Source: Victivallales bacterium
Lineage (GTDB): Bacteria; Verrucomicrobiota; Lentisphaeria; Victivallales; JAADHT01
Direction: 5' to 3'
DNA: 13,750 nt
Assembly (NCBI GenBank): GCA_016930955.1
Contig: JAFGFR010000272.1
Span: forward strand, 1-13,750
Position numbers and translations under genes: made by a program
Notes under the pieces: model-generated
The model's input: the letters and a program-made list of their open reading frames with translations, nothing else
Told to the model about the DNA's origin: nothing
Database searches by the model: none
In this document: one piece after another, positions 1 to 5,752 of the stretch
Layout: the number at the start of each line of letters is the position of its first letter
How positions within the stretch are numbered: position 1 is the stretch's first letter

Positions 1-230
1 AGTCCTTTGACGGCCTCAGGGTTGTTGGCGTCAGCGAGGTCTTTGGCCATTCTGGAGCGGATTCTATGGTCTTTGATTTTTTGGTATGTATCGATCTGGA
101 ACTTGACTTCCGGCCCGGTCAGGAATGTCAGAGATTGTGCTCGCTCGATATTTTTATCATCGAAAGGCTCTGCCTGCCATACAGGGATAATCAGCGGGTA
201 GAAGATCAATAGCGACTCAATTAATGTCAT
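1..230 (-). CDS. Exported protein of unknown function, partial (C-terminus beyond the left edge)
   Basis: An open minus-strand frame starts with ATG at 228-230 and has no stop before the window edge, giving 76 residues. It begins MTLIESLLIFYPLIIPVWQA, which reads as a signal peptide or membrane anchor, followed by a charged mature region (QAEPFDDKNIERAQ, then FLTGPEVKFQIDTYQKIKDH). The start is supported by AAGGAG 10 nt upstream, with GAGGG closer in. It lies 38 bp after the stop of the secretin-like gene on the same strand, so it probably shares the purA transcript. I recognise no family; the secreted N-terminus and neighbour suggest an envelope protein, which is inference. Confidence 0.7.
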   Translation of the reverse strand, partial: MTLIESLLIFYPLIIPVWQAEPFDDKNIERAQSLTFLTGPEVKFQIDTYQKIKDHRIRSRMAKDLADANNPEAVKG

Positions 231-268
231 TTTCCCTCGTCTCCTTAGGGGCAGTGTTTTTCCCGTTT

Positions 269-1375
269 TTAATTCCTGTCTCTGAAGAGCCGTCTCGGGT
301 CCTCGCGCTGCTGTGTGTCGTCGGAGGAGCCGTCGTCATATGCGGGCCTGCCTGCAGGGTCCACCACGGTAGCCCTGATATACATGTCAAGGATACTGTT
401 CTTGTCATCCCTGCCAAGGAAATCAGGTCCGAAAAGATTTGTGTAGAAATTCTTGTTGGACTGTATCACCCCGCCCATGGATATTCTCTGACCGCTTTGG
501 ACTGTCATGCGCGTTGAGACATCCTCGACCATGACCGACTGGCGCGGCTTTCTTTTTGTTGTTCTTCTGCGGCCTTTGGCCGTGTTTTCCTCCGGCTCGT
601 CCACGAGATAACTTACCACAGGATATACCTCGATGTCTATCTTCCCGTTGCCGAGGTATGTCGGGAGCACATAGAGGGATGAGCCGATGTCCCGCCATAC
701 TATGTCGTTGTCGGAGCCCGGTACAATTACCACCCCGCCTCCCGGGGCGATGAGCCCGATAGTGGGCCTCAATGGGCGCTGGCTGAGCCATGTCGGGTCA
801 ACGATTGTCTTCCCGACCCATAGCTGCGCGGGGCTTCCGCTCCTGGTAAGAATGAACTGGGAGGTGTTCCTTGTTCCAGTATCGCTGCGTTTGGCTGCCG
901 AGATGGAGATAGTGTCCGGCTTGACAACCTTGCCGTCCTTGATGATGATCTGATTGTCCTTTGATGGATGACCCTTGTATGAGGCCTTGCCGTGTAGTTT
1001 GTCGTTTCTGCCGTCGGACGTGCCGACGAAGTCCACCTCGATCCTTATGTTGACGGGCGGCAGGTCTATCTTGCCTATCACCCCGGCGATCTTTTCGGCG
1101 TTTGCCTCGAAGTCGAAAACTATGACCGACTGTCTTTCCGGGAGATATGCCATTGTGCCTGTGGGGGAGAGCATGGGCTTGCATACTGACTCTATGGTGG
1201 CGTAGCCGACGGTCATTAGCGGGACGATTTTTGTGACCTGCCTGGGTTCGTATGTGACGACCACAGGCTTCGGCCTTCCCTGGGTCTCCGGTTCTTCGGC
1301 CATGCAATTATCCATTGGCGCGAAGCAAACCTTCAGTGCGACAGAGGCTAGAGCTGCAATTTTCAAAGCTTTCAT
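269..1375 (-). CDS. Short exported secretin-like protein (N1-type domain plus partial secretin segment)
   Basis: A 368-residue protein. I place the start at the ATG at 1375, not the in-frame TTG at 1417, because AGGAG lies about 8 nt upstream and the product then opens with a signal peptide (MKALKIAALASVALKVCFAP). Residues ~45-115 resemble an N1/secretin short domain: VTKIVPLMTVGYATIESVC, then PMLSPTGTMAYLPERQSVIV, then IGKIDLPPVNIRIEVDF, the usual 'interface peptide, LLSP.G...D.R.N.IIV, I..LD.PP.QV.IE' order. Later segments (AQLWVGKTIV; QRISMGGVIQSNKN with a final IRATVV strand) echo secretin C-terminal strands. A basic stretch (GRRRTTKRKPRQ) and a charged tail follow. At 368 residues it is much shorter than a full GspD/PilQ, so it is probably an accessory or degenerate secretin of a type II or type IV pilus system. 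Its start lies 34 bp after the purA stop. Confidence 0.7.
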   Translation of the reverse strand: MKALKIAALASVALKVCFAPMDNCMAEEPETQGRPKPVVVTYEPRQVTKIVPLMTVGYATIESVCKPMLSPTGTMAYLPERQSVIVFDFEANAEKIAGVIGKIDLPPVNIRIEVDFVGTSDGRNDKLHGKASYKGHPSKDNQIIIKDGKVVKPDTISISAAKRSDTGTRNTSQFILTRSGSPAQLWVGKTIVDPTWLSQRPLRPTIGLIAPGGGVVIVPGSDNDIVWRDIGSSLYVLPTYLGNGKIDIEVYPVVSYLVDEPEENTAKGRRRTTKRKPRQSVMVEDVSTRMTVQSGQRISMGGVIQSNKNFYTNLFGPDFLGRDDKNSILDMYIRATVVDPAGRPAYDDGSSDDTQQREDPRRLFRDRN

Positions 1376-1409
1376 CCCACGGTCTCCTGCGGCTGTGCCG
1401 CTTTTGTTT

Positions 1410-2711
<1,302 letters not shown>

Positions 2712-2842
2712 TCAATTTAATAAATCCCGCCCGCGACCGTAGCTGCATGTCCGCAGAACCAGAACCCCGGTAATCTAATCCGGATCCGTCCCCTTGCAAT
2801 CCCCCCAGGCAAAATGCACCGAGAAAAATTCCGTTCCAACGC

Positions 2843-2870
2843 TTGAATTCCACATTTCAGGCAGTATTTT
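2843..2870 (+). promoter_or_regulatory. Putative sigma-70 promoter for tRNA-Val
   Basis: TTGAAT at 2843-2848 and TATTTT at 2865-2870 are separated by 16 bp. Transcription would start near 2877, about 25 nt before the mature tRNA 5' end. Called from sequence only. Confidence 0.45.
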
Positions 2871-2901
2871 CCGCTTTCCTTCGTGATCATGAGGGGCTTC
2901 C

Positions 2902-2978
2902 GGGCGTATAGCTCAGTTGGTTAGAGCGCTACGTTGACATCGTAGAGGTCGTAGATTCGAGTTCTACTACGCCCACCA
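2902..2978 (+). tRNA. tRNA-Val, anticodon GAC
   Basis: A complete 77-nt cloverleaf. Acceptor GGGCGTA (2902-2908) pairs with TACGCCC (2968-2974). D stem is GCTC/GAGC (2911-2914/2924-2927). Anticodon stem CTACG/CGTAG (2929-2933/2941-2945) encloses TTGACAT with anticodon GAC at 2936-2938, reading GUC/GUU valine codons. T stem GTAGA/TCTAC (2951-2955/2963-2967) encloses TTCGAGT. The discriminator is A and CCA is encoded (2976-2978). A T6 run follows almost at once and may aid termination. The gene is divergent from purA. Confidence 0.97.
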
Positions 2979-3054
2979 TCTTTTTTACCCACAAAATGAG
3001 GCTAAAATACAAGGTTCAGGCAAGCCCCCCGCCGTTTTCACTTCACCCCCTTTC

Positions 3055-3219
3055 ATGCCGTTTCATTGCAAGATTTGTAAACGTTTTGTATACATCCCTT
3101 TTTCTGGCGTGGTCGAGGCTGTGAGCTGTCCCGGGTGCCTACAAGGTTCCGCCAACGCACGTGAGGCGCCGCCAAAACAAAAAAAGTTTGAAAAACCCGT
3201 ACCGGGTTCGGCGGGTTAG
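3055..3219 (+). CDS. Small zinc-ribbon protein, hypothetical
   Basis: A 54-residue ORF starting with ATG at 3055 and ending in TAG at 3217-3219. It carries two CxxC knuckles, CKIC (Cys5/Cys8) and CPGC (Cys26/Cys29), separated by FVYIPFSGVVEAVS. That spacing (CxxC, then IP...G..., then CPxC) is the pattern of zinc ribbons common as N-terminal modules in PVC-phylum proteins. The rest is polar and basic (PPKQKKFEKP). No SD precedes the ATG (the upstream stretch is C-rich), so it could be a short remnant of a longer protein. It is convergent with the Sel1 gene. Confidence 0.42.
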   Translation: MPFHCKICKRFVYIPFSGVVEAVSCPGCLQGSANAREAPPKQKKFEKPVPGSAG

Positions 3220-3274
3220 GGTAGTGTGTTGTCTTCCGTCCGGAAATTCGCGTTTCAGCGGATGCCCATTTCCT

Positions 3275-3667
3275 TCAAGGCCTCTTGGGCACGTTCGCAG
3301 CCTTGCGGTACCAATGGACGGCCTTGGCCTCGTCCTTCGGCACGCCATGACCATTATTGCACCTCGACCCAAGTGCAATTTGTGCGATGATATGTCCCTG
3401 TTCCGCGGCAAGGATAATAAGCATGATGCATGCTATACCATAGAACAATGCCAATGCTAACGACACTGCAAAACGAAATCTTGGAGCCGTCATAGCACCG
3501 ATGTAAACAAAAGCTATGCCTCCTACGGCTGACTTGATTATCTCGTTTATGGTTTCTCCCCATGACAGCGGACATAAATCGGCTATCAACGCAATGAGAA
3601 TCGGGACTAGAAAAGTTCCTAACGCTGCCGCCGGGATAAAAAGGATCCAGCGGCAAATATCCTGCAA
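3275..3667 (-). CDS. Membrane protein with one C-terminal Sel1 repeat, probably frameshifted
   Basis: The open frame codes for 130 residues from a TTG. It has hydrophobic segments at ~7-30 (ILFIPAAALGTFLVPILIAL), ~45-60 (VGGIAFVYIGAMTA) and ~66-86, then one Sel1 repeat (AEQGHIIAQIALG, then NNGHGVPKDEAKAVHWYRKAA). Sel1 repeats are TPR-like protein-interaction helices. Both ends look broken. An ATG at 3694-3696 opens MKQPEQSK and would continue as KLLQDICRW if the A6 run at 3671-3676 had one more A. After WYRKAA, the next frame reads ERAQEALKEMGIR and stops at 3255-3257, a typical Sel1-protein ending, if one base is added near 3297-3300. The repaired gene would span 3255-3696 (147 residues). 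It may be a young pseudogene or contain sequencing indels. Confidence 0.6.
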   Translation of the reverse strand: MQDICRWILFIPAAALGTFLVPILIALIADLCPLSWGETINEIIKSAVGGIAFVYIGAMTAPRFRFAVSLALALFYGIACIMLIILAAEQGHIIAQIALGSRCNNGHGVPKDEAKAVHWYRKAANVPKRP

Positions 3668-3726
3668 CAGTTTTTTGATTGCTCAGGTTGTTTCATAAGA
3701 GCCTAAACATCTATTTCCCAGATTCT

Positions 3727-3732
3727 ATTATA
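3727..3732 (-). promoter_or_regulatory. Possible -10 element upstream of the Sel1-repeat gene
   Basis: A perfect TATAAT lies on the minus strand at 3727-3732, about 30 nt before the ATG at 3696. No good -35 hexamer is visible at 16-18 bp spacing, so the promoter is uncertain. Confidence 0.3.
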
Positions 3733-3831
3733 ATTCTGATTAGGATTGCTAATCCATCTGCCCTAAAAGTTCAGCCGCTACACGCCGAAGATAATTCGAT
3801 TTGCCACCATGGATGGCACAGCTTTTACTCT

Positions 3832-4428
3832 TCATCTGTCTGCCCTCCACAGTTCCATCTCGCCGCGCCGCCATTTCTCGTAGTCCTCCCGCGTCGGGCG
3901 CGGCATGATTCGGAATATAAGCCGTCTGTCCCCTGCGAACGGCTCGCCCTCGCCGATCTTGAGCAACAGCTCATGCTTTGAAGCGTGCTTGCCGTATATC
4001 CTGAAAAGCTCCATCCACTCGGGGACCTTGTCCATGCCCTCCAGCCACGCGAAAGACATTGACTTGGGCGGCCGCTCCTCCGGTTTCAGGTGCACAAGCA
4101 GGGGAATCCACAGGCTGGCCGAGCCGTCCCAGTACAGTTCGTTCAGTTTGCTCCGCATAGGTTTCCCCGTCGTCGTCCACACAGTGCCCCAGCCGATCCC
4201 GCCGTCTGCGTTGTTGGTATATAGCAGCTCGCCGTTCTTGTCAAGCCCGAAGACGAGCCGATCGTTGTGTTTCCGGGTAACGTATCGGAACGCTTGGAAG
4301 AGTGCTTCCTCGCGTTTCTCCTCTGCCTCTCGCTCCGCCTCGTCCCCGGCGGCGTTTCTCGCGAGGGTCAGCAGGAGTATGATTAACAGCCCTGCCAAGT
4401 TGAATGTCCGGAGTGTGTTCGCCAGCAT
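3832..4428 (-). CDS. Exported protein of unknown function
   Basis: A 198-residue protein from the ATG at 4428, which has AAGGA 4 nt upstream. It opens with a signal peptide (hydrophobic core LAGLLIILLLTLA, then RNAAGDEAE). An in-frame TTG at 4470 with AAGGAG 9 nt upstream is a real alternative start that adds 14 mostly basic residues. The mature part starts with a charged helix (EAEREAEEKREEALFQAF), then has a strand-rich middle with aromatic residues (LNELYWDGSASLWIPLLVHL) and an acidic/basic C-terminal helix (PTREDYEKWRRGEMELWRADR). I recognise no family or catalytic motif. A Tsi- or SRPBCC-like small secreted fold cannot be excluded. It lies upstream of the Sel1 gene on the same strand with a 135-bp gap. 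Confidence 0.7.
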   Translation of the reverse strand: MLANTLRTFNLAGLLIILLLTLARNAAGDEAEREAEEKREEALFQAFRYVTRKHNDRLVFGLDKNGELLYTNNADGGIGWGTVWTTTGKPMRSKLNELYWDGSASLWIPLLVHLKPEERPPKSMSFAWLEGMDKVPEWMELFRIYGKHASKHELLLKIGEGEPFAGDRRLIFRIMPRPTREDYEKWRRGEMELWRADR

Positions 4429-4511
4429 CTTTTCCTTTGGGGCCTTGAACTTATGGATTAACCTGACCAAAAATGTCTACTCCTTATCTCTGTGTGCCGA
4501 ATGCGCTAAGC

Positions 4512-4680
4512 TCTGGCGCCGCCGGCAGCCGGTTGCCAGAAGCGGCTTGTCAAGACCAAATCCATTTTTACAAGGAGGCAAAGAGGGTAAGAAAGTTTTT
4601 CTCCTTCCTTTCCTTTGTTTCCTCTGTGTAAATCTATCCCCGTCTTGCGAAGTTCGCAAGCCGAATGACGAAGATTTTGC
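4512..4680. repeat. Dispersed ~169-bp repeat, copy 1
   Basis: A direct repeat of 5369-5536. The outer part carries TCTGGC (4512-4517) and its inverse GCCAGA (4535-4540) around a GC-rich core. The middle contains the shared GTCAAGACCAAATCC block, the shared TTTGTTTCCTCTGTG block and AAATCTATCC. The far end has a perfect 8-1-8 palindrome (CTTGCGAA-G-TTCGCAAG, 4644-4660) followed by GCCGAATGACGAAG. It lies outside every credible gene; ORFs through it are repeat-derived. It resembles intergenic REP/MITE-like elements. It sits in the 4471-4783 gene-free stretch together with the transposase relic at 4681-4770. Confidence 0.85.
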
Positions 4681-4770
4681 GGGGCTGGCGGGTGGCGAGG
4701 CCGCCGTCCTTCCCAATCAACGCATGGATGTGGTTCGGCATGATCGCCGAACCAAGTGACAAGGATTAGG
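4681..4770 (-). pseudogene. Relic of a REP-associated (Y1/HUH) transposase core motif
   Basis: One minus-strand frame between stops reads SAIMPNHIHALIGKDGG, with ATG-CCG-AAC-CAC-ATC-CAT-GCG between about 4722 and 4742. MPNHIHxLI is the hallmark metal-binding HUH motif of the IS200-like/RAYT (TnpA_REP) family. Only this motif survives: a stop lies ~12 codons upstream and the frame runs into repeat copy 1 downstream. A 9-bp perfect inverted repeat (TGGTTCGGC, 6-nt spacer, GCCGAACCA; 4731-4754) overlaps it. RAYT genes are normally flanked by REP repeats, so its contact with the dispersed repeat fits. Called from a short motif, so chance cannot be excluded. Confidence 0.4.
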
Positions 4771-4783
4771 AGAGCCACTTTGT

Positions 4784-5074
4784 TCATTTCAATTTGTCAT
4801 TTATCCAACTCGGGTTTCGTCTGCAATCTAAAACAGCGGAAACGACAATCAAGTTGTTTTCAATTTGATAATAAATAGCATATGGGAATTTTTTCGACAA
4901 CAGTCTATGCTTGCCATATTGGATTGGGTGAATGCCAGCGTAAAAACGGAGAGAGTCGATATCGGAAAACAAGGAATCCTGAAAATAGATTCCCAATCCT
5001 TCTTGTTGCCGCTCATAAAATAATTGGCCTGATTCAAGATCCCTATAGGCTGAATCAGATATTTGAATTTTCAT
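4784..5074 (-). CDS. ParE/RelE-superfamily toxin
   Basis: A 96-residue protein, the usual toxin length. The order fits ParE-type toxins of type II toxin-antitoxin modules: an N-terminal strand (KIQISDSAYRDLESG), an amphipathic helix (FYERQQEGLGIYFQDSLFSDID), then the conserved C-terminal sheet IQYGKHRLLSKKFPYAIYYQIE and VVSAVLDCRRNP. ParE toxins typically poison gyrase and RelE toxins cleave mRNA; the sequence alone does not decide which. The ATG at 5074 lies inside the antitoxin gene (20-bp overlap) and has no clear SD, so translation is probably coupled. The gene is AT-rich relative to its neighbours and the module lies between two direct repeats, which suggests acquisition. Confidence 0.88.
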   Translation of the reverse strand: MKIQISDSAYRDLESGQLFYERQQEGLGIYFQDSLFSDIDSLRFYAGIHPIQYGKHRLLSKKFPYAIYYQIENNLIVVSAVLDCRRNPSWINDKLK

Positions 5075-5288
5075 TTGAGAGATATTTCAAGGAATTCTTG
5101 GCCGTTTCCCAGTCGATAAGTTGATCTTCACCACTTTTGATTTTTTCGTCTCTTCCTCTTAAGACTTCTTCATGCCATGACGGCGATGGGAAATCAGGAG
5201 AGTTGTGGACAATATCATCCCATACCGTTTCAATGGTGATAAATTTTTCTTCAAGACTCATCTCTTTTAAAGGCAATGTCGCCAGCAT
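5055..5288 (-). CDS. Addiction-module antitoxin (Unstab_antitox family)
   Basis: A 77-residue protein matching the small antitoxin family usually annotated 'addiction module protein' (PF09720-like): LSLEEKFITIETVWDDIV, then PSWHEEVLRGRDEKIKSG and IDWETAKNSLKYL, corresponding to the family's 'ls.eeRl.li..LWdsi', 'w..El..R...' and 'w.evk..l' blocks. This family neutralises ParE/RelE toxins encoded directly downstream, as here. ATG 5286-5288 has GGAGG six nt upstream, a strong SD, and a promoter fits at 5319-5346. The gene overlaps the toxin by 20 bp in antitoxin-first order. Confidence 0.88.
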   Translation of the reverse strand: MLATLPLKEMSLEEKFITIETVWDDIVHNSPDFPSPSWHEEVLRGRDEKIKSGEDQLIDWETAKNSLKYLSNENSNI

Positions 5289-5318
5289 AAAAAACCTCCA
5301 ATGGCTATTTCATTGATT

Positions 5319-5346
5319 AATATAAAACCTTTTGGTGATTTTTCAA
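5319..5346 (-). promoter_or_regulatory. Putative sigma-70 promoter of the toxin-antitoxin operon
   Basis: On the minus strand TTGAAA (5341-5346) and TATATT (5319-5324) are 16 bp apart. Transcription would start near 5312 and give a ~23-nt leader carrying GGAGG before the antitoxin ATG. Antitoxins of this class often autoregulate, but I see no convincing operator here. Confidence 0.55.
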
Positions 5347-5368
5347 GTGCACCGATAAAAACTCCGGA

Positions 5369-5536
5369 TCTGGCGCCGGCGGCAGCCGTTTGCCAGAAGC
5401 GGCTTGTCAAGACCAAATCCATTTTTACAAAGAGATAACGAAGATAAGGCAGTTTTTCCCTTCCTTTCCTTTGTTTCCTCTGTGTAAATCTATCCGCGTC
5501 CTGCGAAGTCCGCAAGCCGAATGACGAAGGTTTTGC
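5369..5536. repeat. Dispersed ~169-bp repeat, copy 2
   Basis: A direct repeat of 4512-4680 in the same orientation, with the same TCTGGC...GCCAGA end (5369-5374 and 5392-5397), the shared GTCAAGACCAAATCC and TTTCCTCTGTG blocks and the same GCCGAATGACGAAG end. Differences are point changes plus a divergent purine-rich segment around 5431-5450; the palindrome of copy 1 is imperfect here. The surrounding gene-free stretch 5289-5752 holds the toxin-antitoxin promoter, this repeat, and ~215 bp (5537-5752) in which I see no convincing gene. A 20-bp element at 5724-5743 recurs at 11145-11164. Confidence 0.85.
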
Positions 5537-5752
5537 AGGAATCTCGAATGCAGGCGAGGGATGCGTCCGCATGCCCGGAATATACAGATTACCTCAGTAG
5601 GCAGGCATTCAAAGCGAGCTGGGGTTCCCGGCCTGTCCGCGATATGAACAATGACTGCCAATTGGAAGCACTGAACACATTTATCATCGCCGGGGATGTA
5701 GTTGCGGCAAGGCACTGCCACGGGGAGTTTTGAAACTGGCTTCTACGACCTC

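Noticed and set aside
2717..2890. 57-codon minus-strand ORF with CLKCG between tRNA-Val and purA
   Set aside because: Only one CxxC, no SD, and the rest is Gly/Arg/Ile-rich with no pattern; probably chance.
4731..4754. 9-bp hairpin downstream of the toxin as a rho-independent terminator
   Set aside because: No T-run follows the stem on either strand; it overlaps the transposase-like motif and is better treated as part of that element.
3905..4759. 284-residue plus-strand ORF
   Set aside because: Antisense to the exported-protein gene and running through repeat copy 1; Ser/Arg-rich shadow composition.
5425..5721. 98-residue minus-strand ORF and other frames through repeat copy 2
   Set aside because: It starts in unique sequence and reads into the repeat; similar ORFs in both copies reflect DNA repetition, not a protein.
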